Shown here piece by piece: positions 1 to 9,858 of a DNA stretch of 64,000 nt. Position numbers and translations under genes: made by a program. The notes beneath the pieces are model-generated. The model searched no databases. It saw nothing but the letters and a program-made list of their open reading frames with translations, and was not told the DNA's origin. Source of the stretch: Rhododendron vialii (taxonomy: Eukaryota; Streptophyta; Magnoliopsida; Ericales; Ericaceae); contig NC_080569.1 of NCBI RefSeq assembly GCF_030253575.1, positions 5,829,501 through 5,893,500 of the forward strand, read 5' to 3'. Every line of letters starts with the position of its first letter. Within the stretch, counting starts at the first letter, position 1.

Positions 1-321
1 AGTTCGAAAAATTTCTTGTTAGGTCATAGAAAGCCCTGCATATTTGATTTCGAAGCACCGTCACGTGTTACTTTAGAAACTTTCACCAGCGTGAGATTTT
101 TGAATATGTGGATCACCTATTAAATTATGTATGACCCGCGTATGACTGCGTGATGGGAAAGGGGATTTCTTGCAGTGTAAGGCCGTACTATGGGCTGTAA
201 TCCGACCCAGCACAGCTGCATTACAAGATCCGTGTCCGCTCGGTGATAGAGGTTATTAAAGATTACTGCGCAATCAATTAACCCAACCAACGGAATCGCC
301 GATTATTTTAACAAGAGTCAA

Positions 322-425
322 AGTTCCATTTACTCCGGAAAATTTTATACTACTAGTTCCATTTACTCCGGAAAATTTTAAATTTTATACTACTAGTTCC
401 ATTTACTCCGGAAAATTTTATACTA
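322..425. repeat. three-copy tandem repeat, about 36-43 bp period
   Basis: The phrase agttccatttactccggaa followed by aattttatactact occurs three times in a row. The middle unit carries a short extra AT stretch. It lies in the upstream region of the SKU5-like gene. No function can be inferred. Confidence 0.85.
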
Positions 426-828
426 CTACTAGTAGAAAAACTGGTTATCAAAAAAGAGGTTTGCTTATTGACGGAGGCTTCATGAATCTCTTATTTACGG
501 AGTCGCGCGACATCGGTCGTTCATTTCTGCTTTAAACGGTCCGGATGCTAATAAAACTTTTTTTGGAAAAGAACCCAAAAGAGTAACCCTTCCCCTAAAC
601 TCTTTTCAAAAAAAATTTCATAAACATTCAAAATATTTTTAGACGGTCGCAATTCACCTACGTAAACGACTGTTTACGAAAATCTATACTAAAAAGATTC
701 TCATCAAAAAATAAAAAGAAGGTACTAGCAGTAGTGTGTACCATTTTCAAAAGCAACGTGGCTCCAATTTCTACAGTACAATGATGGAAAATAGAGGCCC
801 ACCAACAGGCGCCTCAGCAGTGCAACTT

Positions 829-829
<1 letters not shown>

Positions 830-864
<35 letters not shown>
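830..864 (+). repeat. (TC)n microsatellite in the probable 5' leader
   Basis: About 17 TC dinucleotides sit some 95 bases before the chosen start codon. TC/GA tracts in plant leaders are known binding sites for BBR/BPC (GAGA-type) factors. A regulatory role here is inference. Confidence 0.8.
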
Positions 865-866
<2 letters not shown>

Positions 867-957
867 GTTCTCGTGATTCTCACAGTACCTCTCTCTCTTG
901 TCTCTCCGCGTTCACACTCGAAGCTGAGTGACTCCAAAGAAGCAAGAGCTTATTCCA

Positions 958-3900
958 ATGCTCTCCGTCCAACCGACTTCTCGCCGCTGCTTTTACTTCC
1001 ATTGCTTGATCGGCTTGTTTACAGTTGCTTTAGCTGGAGATCCATACGTATTCTACGATTGGACTGTCTCTTACCTGACTGCCTCCCCACTCGGGGTTAA
1101 ACAACAGGTTCTGTATTCTCTCCCCTCACTGCATTTCTATCTACATCTACTTGCTTGCTCGAAATTCTCTCTGTTGATAAAGATATAGTCATTTAATTTC
1201 CCTGTATTACGAAATTTTAATTACTAGATACGTAAGTGATTGTATTTGGTCCAATGAGTGATTAGGTACACTGAGTAGTATTTGGCTGCAAATGTCGAAT
1301 GAAAAATCACTGTAATTTCCGGGTAATTGTATGCTGGAGGCAAGATCGATCTATATTTGGTCTTAAGTACTTTTGAAATTACTACTCCAGTCCCTCTTTG
1401 GCTACTTGCAAGTTAAGTATTTTCTACTGTGCTAGTTCATTTCTGGAGTATATCTAATGTTCAGCCATGAGAAAGTGGTGCCACATTATGGGTCGAATGG
1501 CATGTGCAGACCGGCCTGATTTATGCGGTATTTCTTATATTGTGGTATAAGAGAGACAATAGAAGGGTAGGCGGCAATGTTAAAAGTTTAGAATAACCTT
1601 AATGAGAATGAAAAACTCATTGCGGCAAATACCTTAAGAAATGTGCACTTGCCACTCCAAACACGGTGTTAGACTGAATGAAGGTTGACCTCAGTAGATC
1701 ATTAGATCCACGCCAACCATTGACTAGGATGGGAAATATTTTAAAACCCCTATTATATAGTGAGAGGACGGATCATAGCTATATCTTATCCACGCTATTT
1801 CTTATTAGAACCCCAAATGTAGCCTTTGATAGCTAGAAGTTTGAATCCCTAGTTGTTATTGTCATGGTCAGCAACTTAAGCTGACTTAGTCACTGACATA
1901 TACGACTCTGCTGGCTGGTGACGAGTTGGAAATTTTTTATGCGATGAAACCCATTTCGACATATTTGTTTTGAACTAGTGTTGCCTGTGTATAATCACAT
2001 AGATCCACTCCAACCGTAGGATAGAATGGAATGATGGGGATGGATTGGATTGTATAGCTAAGGCATTTCCATTTTCCTCCTTATTAGATGCCCAAATGTA
2101 GCCTATGAGGACTAGAGTTTGAATCCCTATTGGTTATTGTCATAGTTGGTGATATAAATCAGCTAAGCAATATTTGAGCCTGATGTGTCATAATGATGCA
2201 ATCATCAGTATGAAAACTTGAAATTTTACTATTGGTGCATGATATGCTCCTAGAAGGCTCAAGGCTTCAATTTATGGATCGCCCATCAGGAGGCTACAAC
2301 TCTTGCCTTCGGAGTTCTTGGAATAGTAATTTTCCAAGCCTTGAGCTGGCGTAGAACATTAAGAAGTAGGAGTAACTTGTAGGAGATAAAATCATTTTGA
2401 AAGCCTTTTCTCAACGTGTTTGATTTGCTGTTTTATTTGTGACGTTAGTGCTTGTTCAGTATTTGCTTTTACTACGAGAAATGCATCTTTGGCTGCCATA
2501 TAACCTATATTATAATACATTGGGCTAATACACTGACATTAGCTTCTTCTCATGATTGTTCTTGTTGTAGTTGTCCTACGTTGGTTAATTTTATCTTACA
2601 AAACTAGTATATGAGCCTGGGGGCCTCTCCAGTCACAGCTAATTGATTTTGAGTTGGATGTAACATGGTATCAAAGCTAGGATTTTGGAGAATTTGTTCC
2701 CCCTTGTTTGTGCCATAAATGCACGGTTGTTTTTGTGATCCATGTGTTATGGATTGTTTGTATACCTCTCCATGTGCAAGTCGGGGGTCGTACTTGCAGG
2801 GGGGTGTTGGAGTTGTCCCACATTGGTTAATTATCTCCTCCAAAAGCCTTGGCGGCCTCTTCACTCATTGCCAGTTGGTTCTAAGTTGGATGCTTTAACA
2901 CTAATATTACCATTTATCTCTGTCCTTGTATATCTTGTACCGCAGTTGAAGTTTCCACTGTAGTTATGGTTTCTCTTTTAATGCTCTGAAGCTTTGATTT
3001 CTTCTTTTTTCGAGGTTTCTATGCTGATGAATTTTGTACCATCAAGTGATAATGGTTTGTCTGATGCCTATTTAACCCACAATTCTAGGTGATTGGAATT
3101 GAAGGACAATTTCCCGGACCCATTCTCAATGTCACCACAAACTGGAATGTTGTTGTCAATGTCAAGAATAATCTCAACGAGCCATTTCTTCTCACATGGT
3201 ATGGGTTTACTGTGAAAGGCTGACATGTGGCAAGTAATTATTTTTGAGTGTTGCTACAGGGACCGATTGGGGGGACCGAATTCGGACCGACGGCCGCCGG
3301 CGGGCCGTCTCCGGCCACCGGACGGCCGATCCGAGCCGTCCAAAAATTTTAAAAAAAAAAACCGAGGGGCCCTACGCGGGAATCAACGTCATCCGAGGTG
3401 TGTAGGGTGCTTGATCGGAGCACCCCTTTTCGTGTGTATATGTATATATTATACATATACACACGAAAAGGGGTGCTCCGATCAAGCACCCTACACACCT
3501 CGGATGACGTTGATTCCCGCGTAGGGCCCCTCGGTTTTTTTTTTTAAAATTTTTGGACGGCTCGGATCGGCCGTCCGGTGGCCGGAGACGGCCCGCCGGC
3601 GGCCGTCGGTCCGAATTCGGTCCCCCCACAATCGGTCCCTGTAGCATTTTTGATTATTTTTGATGCTGTTAATTCAAAGTAGTCTAATTGCAGGAATGGC
3701 ATACAACAGAGGAAAAACTCATGGCAGGATGGTGTCTCAGGGACTAATTGTCCTATTCCTGCTGGCTGGAATTGGACATATCAATTTCAGGTTAAAGACC
3801 AGATAGGGAGTTTCTTTTACTTTCCTTCTCTAAACTTCCAAAGAGCCGCTGGTGGATATGGAGGAATAATCATCAACAACAGAGACGTCATACCACTACC

Positions 3901-6900
3901 GTTCGGAACTCCAGATGGGGATATCACTCTCTTGATTAGTGACTGGTACATAAAGAGTCATGATGTATGTTTAGTCGGTCTGCTCCTCATTGCTTCTTGT
4001 AAATAGTAGCGTTAACGATTGTAATTGACCGATGCTTTTGGGGAAACAGAAACTAAGGAAGCATGTTGAAGATGGGGTTGGCCTTGGAGCTCCTGATGGT
4101 GTCCTCTTTAACGGACTAGGTCCATATCGCTATGATGAGTCACTGGTGCCTAATGGTATCTCTTACGAGATAATAAATGTTGAACCAGGTAATTTTCTTG
4201 CGTGGGATTGACTGTAGATGGTCCTTAGTTATGTGGTTTTACTGAATAGTAATAAAATTATTTGTACTCTTCATGGGCATCTAAATGTTCTTGTCAAATA
4301 ATTTCTTTTTTGGTAAATTGTTTTCAAGTATATGTTGGGAAGAACTTCATTAGGAGCTTGTAAAGCATCACTCATGGAGGCATTTTTGCTGTGGCCATTT
4401 TCTTTTATCTTTTATGCTAAATCGATTAAATTCTTAGCACTTAAGTGGATAACTAAATATCAATTTTTCTACCAAAATTAGGCAAAACATACCGCTTCCG
4501 GGTACATAATGTTGGCATCTCCACAAGTTTGAATTTTAGAATCCAGAATCATAACTTGCTTCTGGTAGAGACTGAAGGATCATATACAGTTCAGCAGAAC
4601 TATGCGAACATGGATGTTCATGTGGGTCAATCATTCTCATTCTTGGTCACAATGGATCAAAATGCCACCAGTGATTATTACATCGTTGCCAGTTCCCGGT
4701 TTGTAAATTCATCTGCTTCAGCTAGAGCTGCAGGAGTTGCTATCTTGCACTACTCCAACTCTCAGGGGCCTGCTTCAGGTCCTCTTCCAGATCCCCCTAA
4801 TGATTTCGACTCATTTTTTTCAATGAATCAAGCAAGATCCATAAGGTTGTCATTTATTTGTATTCTGTTTGCGTAATATAAAAAAGTCTACTTGAGAATC
4901 TTACTGGCTACCCTGGAGATTTGATGTAACATCATTATCCTCCCACCGTGCAAATCTACAACTGGGATTTTAAGTCATTTGTCTTCGGAAGGTGACTGAT
5001 GCATAAGCATGGGAGGTAAATGATGCTATGTCAGAACTTTCTAGGGAAGCTTTTTTTATTTATTTATTGTTCCCTTTATTTATTAACTTATTTCCCATGA
5101 ATGCTAGTCTACCATTTATTGTTTTAGTCCATTGCTGACAATTATAACACTGTCATGATACTGTTTTGTTTTGTAGATGGAATGTTTCTGCTGGTGCTGC
5201 TCGCCCGAACCCTCAGGGGTCATTCAAATATGGTGATATTACTGTGACTGAAGTGTTTGTGATCGTTAATAGACCTGCAGAACTCATCGATAGAAAATGG
5301 CGTACTACGCTTAATGGAATTTCTTATTTAGCACCTGCAACACCTCTGAAGCTTGCTCAGCAATTCAACATTCTTGGAGTTTACAAGCTTGATTTCCCTA
5401 ATAGATTGATGAACAGACCTCCGAAAGTTGACACATCTATCATTAACGGCACATACAAAGGTTTCTTTGAAATCATATTCCAAAACAATGATTCGTCTGT
5501 TCAAAATTACCATATGGACGGCTATGCATTCTTTGTTGTGGGGTAAGATCTTAGTTTGATGTTGTTCCATCTCCCGCTATTCACATACTTAATAGCAGAA
5601 GTACCTATTTAACTCTTTCCTGTTCGCATCATAGCATGGATTATGGAGTGTGGACAGAGAACAGCAGAAGCACTTACAACAAATGGGATGGCGTTGCTCG
5701 CTCCACTACTCAGGTATATTTTCTATAATATCTTAACTCTTAGTGCTTTTGTATGAAATAAGTTTGTTGAATTAAGAAACTTAACGCAAAGAAGTTAGAT
5801 TCATAGCAAAAGGAAGATAGTACTTTGATTTCCTCTGCTCTGCACTATGATTTTATTGTGCATACCGATGTTCTGAACTATCAATGAAGGAAGCATGGTA
5901 ATGTGCACTGTGTACATAAATTGAATTGGGTCTCTAGGCCTAACCTCTCTAATGCCATTTGGCTTTGATTTGGGGGCATGGTTCCGCAACAGAACAAGTA
6001 TGGGGGGCCACTGTTTAAGTGGTATTCTGAGAGCAGCCACTTTCTGCATATTGCCAAAGGTTAGGTCTGTCTCCAATCCTCTCCCGCCCATACCCCCTAC
6101 GATTGGGGACTACATGAGTTCTGCTATTGTTGCAGTTGTTGAACTGCACTATGATTTTCTATGATGTCTTTTGTTTTGTGTTCTTGTTTCTTGTTCAAGT
6201 CTTTTGTCAGTGAAACTTCATTTTTTATCTGCTTCATATGAGGTCTATGCAATCTTACCGAAGAACTTTTATCTCCAAAACGACTGCAGGTATTCCCTGG
6301 AGCTTGGACTGCTATTTTAGTTTACCTTGACAATGCTGGCATTTGGAATCTCCGTGCGGAGAACCTGGACTCGTGGTACCTAGGCCAAGAAGTATATGTG
6401 AGCGTGGTGAATCCGGAGATCGAAGTTGATACTGAGATTCCGTTGCCTGGAAACACCATCTACTGTGGCCTGCTCTCATCCTTACAGAAGTAAGCTATTG
6501 TCACCGTTACGTTTCCATGAACATTCTGTTTTGGTTCAATTACTTGACTGAATTTTCGTGAGATAGTCTTCTATGTAGAATGAATTTGGATAGTCTTGTA
6601 TATTAGTGAGCGTGCTGGCATTTGCACTTCACGTTTTCTCATTGTTGGACAGGCTTAGGATGTCGGAGTTCCTATGCTCCAATGGAGAATACATCTATGA
6701 AAGCTCAGTATTTGTTCAGAACTAGGAACAATAATTTCTGTACAAACGGGGATAACATTTCGATGTACCTCAGAAAATGTTTTCCTGTTTCAGAATACAG
6801 TCTGGGTTGTTTTTTCTAATCTGTTTCTGCGTATCTCCTTAATCTATACTCCTATACTAATCCGTTCCTGTTTTTTTTTTTTCTCTCTTTCCAGGGGCCA

Positions 6901-7003
6901 GGCTCAGAGATTCAAGTTCTCTGGTGCGCAATCTGTTGCAAAACCAAGCAGAACAGTTCTGGTTGCACTTTTCATAGCTTTGCTTGGAGCTTTCCTCAGG
7001 TAG
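958..7003 (+). CDS. SKS: SKU5-similar monocopper oxidase-like protein, GPI-anchor signal
   Basis: Nine exons: 958-1107, 3089-3198, 3694-3964, 4050-4188, 4482-4845, 5177-5542, 5635-5713, 6290-6489, 6895-7003; 1788 nt, 595 residues. SKU5/SKS proteins are multicopper-oxidase relatives acting at the plasma membrane and cell wall in directional growth. Residues 1-26 are a signal peptide. The protein has the cupredoxin layout (GQFPGPILNV, DGVSGTNCPIPAGWNWTY, YRFRVHNVG, VQNYHMDGYAFFVVG). The copper-binding HWHG and HSH motifs of laccases are replaced by TWNGIQ and FYFPS, as is usual in this subfamily. The last exon ends in a hydrophobic tail (VLVALFIALLGAFL), which fits GPI addition as in SKU5, SKS1 and SKS2. 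The ATG at 958 was chosen because it opens directly on the signal peptide; one in frame at 928 would add ten polar residues. Intron 1 (about 2 kb) carries a TRIM and intron 2 a palindromic MITE. Confidence 0.93.
1690..2240 (+). repeat. diverged direct duplication inside intron 1
   Basis: Two stretches, about 1690-1945 and 1995-2240, share blocks in the same order. Both have an agatccac..ccaacc opening, then a cccaaatgtagcct block, then gtttgaatccct and ttattgtcat. The units are clearly diverged. No open frame or terminal repeat was recognised, so the origin is unknown. Confidence 0.6.
2563..2900 (+). mobile_element. TRIM (miniature LTR retrotransposon) in intron 1 of the SKU5-like gene
   Basis: A 338-bp element with two related terminal repeats: about 2563-2665 (103 bp) and 2805-2900 (96 bp). 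Both start TGTTG.AGTTGTCC.AC and end near TAACA. Directly after the first repeat lies TGGTATCAAAGC at 2666-2677, a primer-binding site for initiator tRNA-Met. A G-rich polypurine stretch precedes the second. The 139-bp interior has no room for protein genes. The repeats differ noticeably and no target duplication was seen, so it is an old, non-autonomous fossil. Confidence 0.85.
3252..3646. mobile_element. near-perfect palindromic foldback MITE in intron 2 of the SKU5-like gene
   Basis: About 395 bp made of two arms of roughly 197 bp that are reverse complements around an AT-rich centre (tatatgtatatattatacat). The only difference I could find is a two-base indel near the tips (gattgggg versus gattgtgggg). 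Ends read TGCTACAGGGACCGATTG. The flanks hold tttttgagt (3241-3249) and tttttgatt (3647-3655), a probable 9-bp target duplication with one mismatch, set off two bases on the left. This suggests a Mutator-type MITE. The arms are GC-rich outside and AT-rich at the centre. Near-identity of the arms implies recent insertion or continued gene conversion. Confidence 0.9.
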
Positions 7004-7643
7004 TATATCTGGGAAGAAAAAAATGTAGGGTGGAATTGTATCAAAGGATGGTAGATAAATTATGGTGCTCTGTTTACCATTGTTTTAACTTTTTTAATGG
7101 GTTCACATTGAGGTATGTAATTACACGCGGATAAATGAGGGAAGTGTACAAGAGGAGTCAAATCAGGTTAAACAAATATCAGAATTTTACCACTGGCCGG
7201 TACCTGGTACCGGATTCTGCAATTAACGAACTCCTTTCCTTGGGACGGGCTGGCCCAAATTGTCATCAAGAAACAGAAAGCATCGACGCACCTGGACCAA
7301 ATTTACGACGGCAGTTAGTTAAAATGATTTCTTTATCTAATCTCAAGGACAAAAGCAAGGACGAGACATTTATACTCACATTCCTTCTCAAATACTCCAA
7401 TCAGTAAGATGTAGTACAAGCTTTTTGAAGTACTACTAAGGTGACATTCTTGTGGAGCGTCGAGAGTGTTTTGTGGACGTGGACATGCCCTTGTCCTCAC
7501 GTACTTCTTTAGCAACCATAAGTAGTGGCAGAACCACCGTGGGCCGACTGGGGGAAATTCTTTTTTGTTAACAAAAGTACTACTGTACTATTTGACGCAC
7601 GAATCTTGTCCTGGACTCCGTTGCCATTGCCATTGCCATTTAA
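7004..7643. other. intergenic, no gene seen
   Basis: 3' flank of the SKU5-like gene. Short open frames exist but have no family signature. The stretch around 7530-7640 is simple-sequence rich (ccattg repeats at about 7620-7640) and leads into a MITE. Confidence 0.4.
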
Positions 7644-8444
7644 GAGCATCTCCAACAGCCTCTGCTGTTGGAGAATTTCGCTTATTACCCGAGAAGAAGC
7701 CCTAAATCCCACTCCCAGTAGCCTCGCTCCAAGCTCGCGAGTTTGATGGGATGCTACTGTAGCTCGCTTGGTCCAGCGAGGTTTTGTGGCTCGCTTGCTC
7801 TGAGTTCCTCTCTCTTTCTCTCTCTCCCTCTCGCTCTCTCTCTCTCTCTGCTACAGCCTTGTCGTCCACAGTCATCGTCGGGCTCCTCATCGTCGTCTAC
7901 CAACATCGTTGTCTACGGTGTCCGCCGTCATCGTCGTCGACCTCGTGGACTACCAGCGTCATCGTCTACGTCCCCTACCCGTCGCCGTCGGCCGCCGTCT
8001 ATGATCATCGGAGTCATCGCTCCCTGCCTTTGTGGGTATGAAGTTCAATTTGTGGGTTTTGAAAGGGAATCGGTTGGTTGGGTTTGATGTTCAATCGGTG
8101 GGTTTGAAACGGATTTCAATCCTTGGGATTGATAGGTGTTCGTGATTTCGAATTTTGTTGAGTATATGTCTATGTATATATGTAGTTTTGTGTATGGATG
8201 TATATGTATATAGAACAGAAGAAGTTGATTACCACATCCAACATTTGGAGTTCTGTTCTGAAAGTGTGAGCTGAAGAAACAGAAAGAAAATTTGTGGGAG
8301 AGAGAGAATGGGTCTTGGGTCCCTTTTTTTTTATCAAGAGAAGTTTTGCTTAGGCTATTGGGAGCTCTATGGATTTAGTGGCTAGCCATAATGAAAAATT
8401 GCATTTTCCCTTGCTTAAATAGCTAGGGACTGCTGGAGATGCTC
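7644..8444. mobile_element. PIF/Harbinger-like MITE with TAA target duplication
   Basis: Terminal inverted repeats GAGCATCTCCAACAG at 7644 and CTGCTGGAGATGCTC ending at 8444 are flanked on both sides by TAA (7641-7643 and 8445-8447). A 3-bp TAA/TTA duplication is typical of PIF/Harbinger. The 801-bp interior holds a CT microsatellite (about 7809-7850) and a run of cgtcgtc-type codon-like repeats, which create spurious open frames. Confidence 0.75.
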
Positions 8445-8693
8445 TAAGGCTAGGTGATCTTTCCTTTAATCAATTTACAACTATAAACACTTATTAATAC
8501 AAATTAAAACTTTTCAAATATCAAACCAAACACAACATTACACAAATTCACTTACGTTCTTGGGACTCGAACACATTTTACCTCCAGTGTGTTTGTGACC
8601 CGTCAAAAGATGGGTGTGTGTGTGTGTGCAAAGTGTGTCTAAACGTGTCGTACTACTCTTAAATATGAAAACTACACTAGATCTATTAAAGTA

Positions 8694-8911
8694 ATCCCTC
8701 TGTTCTATAATATTTTTCTGGTCCGCAAAATGAGGAAGTAAAAAATAATATAATTTTTGCAAGAAAAATTCAAATTTTTTACAAAAATTCGTTAGATATT
8801 GACGAGTTCTTGTAATTTATGAAAACAGTTTAAATTCTTTTTAGTGAAAGAAATGTATTATTTTTTAATCCTCATTCTGTGGACCGGACTAATATTTTGG
8901 AACGGAGGTAG
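8694..8911. mobile_element. Stowaway-type (Tc1/Mariner) MITE
   Basis: Ends ccctctgttctataatattt and, on the other strand, tacctccgttccaaaatatt match the Stowaway signature CTCCCTCCGTTCC. TA dinucleotides flank the element. The inverted repeat extends well inward (ctggtccgcaaaatgagg against its partner ctcattctgtggaccgg), giving a foldback of about 218 bp. Confidence 0.75.
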
Positions 8912-9359
8912 TAATAAAAATTGATATTGACACTCCAGTTTCAGCCATTGGCACTCCACTTTGTGTCTTGATTATGTGAGATTACAAAATAAAAAGTGAA
9001 GTGCCACCGGCTAGAAGTGAAGTGCCAAAATCACATCTCTAAAATAATTTACATTAGTAACTTTGTTAATCAATATGTTCGTTAAATTCTTATTTATCAT
9101 CTCATCATTTAGGAAAAAATTAAAAGAATTTCTCTCCTATCGTTTGATTTGAAGAGTGATAAGAGGGAAAATAGAAAAATTTAGAATTGTGCACACCATA
9201 ATCTCCCTCTCATTTTTCTTTCTCTTCTTTTCTCCCACTTTTCTGGAGTTCCAAACACACCGCATATAAGTTTCTTTTTCATGCCCTCGTATTCCAAATC
9301 TGCATAAAAAACAGTCAATTGAAACATTCCTTTCTCCCTTTTTTTTCCCCATCTTTTTC

Positions 9360-9409
9360 CTTTGCTGAGTGCCCGCTCTTGTTTTCTGTTGGAGCATCGC
9401 CATTGGTGA

Positions 9410-9441
<32 letters not shown>

Positions 9442-9640
9442 CTGTTTTGCCTTGTAAGCAAACACCATCACTCCACATACTCCAGCATATATTCCTCATC
9501 GCCAATGGTGCTTAACTGAGACAAGACAACAGACCTCCCCATAAAAAAATGGCCACGACCAAGATTCCCCTCTTTTTAAATTCTCGCAATCGGTCCCAGA
9601 AGGTCCACTGGTCATTCAGATTCCTGGTTTAAAACCTTTT
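9360..9640 (+). pseudogene. fossil 5' end of a third SCPL20 copy (leader plus broken exon 1)
   Basis: From about 9360 the DNA repeats the leader of the intact carboxypeptidase gene at 18.6 kb: a tgttttctgttgg block, a CT tract (about 9418-9441), ttgccttgtaagcaaa, then gacaacagacctc. At 9549 follows an ATG with MATTKIP, matching the family start. The middle of the signal peptide is deleted, after which SVPEG and a diverged LVIQIPG stretch continue in another frame until homology stops near 9630. The true leader of the first intact gene begins again at about 9765. So this is the stump of an extra tandem copy. Confidence 0.8.
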
Positions 9641-9858
9641 ATAATCTCTGTGTACAATATTTAAATCTACCATCTATCAGAATTAATGAATTTAAAAAAT
9701 AATTGGCTCCAAACATCCCTTCACAGTTCTCACCAACACCAATGGAGCTCCATTATTTATTGCCCCCACCGATGGAGCTCAACTGAGACAAGACAACAGA
9801 CCTCTCTCCCTCTCTCACCTCTCTCTCTCTCTCTAAACCTGAATTCACGACCATAAAC

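Larger units (their letters stand above)
1..957. other. 5' flank of the SKU5-like gene
   Basis: No coding sequence is recognisable here. It is AT-rich DNA with a short tandem array near 322-425 and a TC microsatellite at about 830-864, just before the gene start. The stretch around 430-700 has MITE-like wording (cggaggcttc, tttacggagtc) like that seen again near 17.95-18.19 kb, but no clean terminal repeats could be paired. Confidence 0.4.

Noticed and set aside
3225-3647. Two open frames on opposite strands giving the same 60-residue peptide
   Set aside because: They are the two arms of the palindromic MITE read from each side. Identity reflects the inverted repeat, not a gene.
7743-8087. 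114-codon frame rich in Ser and Arg
   Set aside because: It lies wholly within the PIF-like MITE, in CT and cgtcgt simple sequence.
9137-9505. Minus-strand frames with Arg-Glu repeats
   Set aside because: They are translations of the CT tract in the leader of the fossil SCPL copy.
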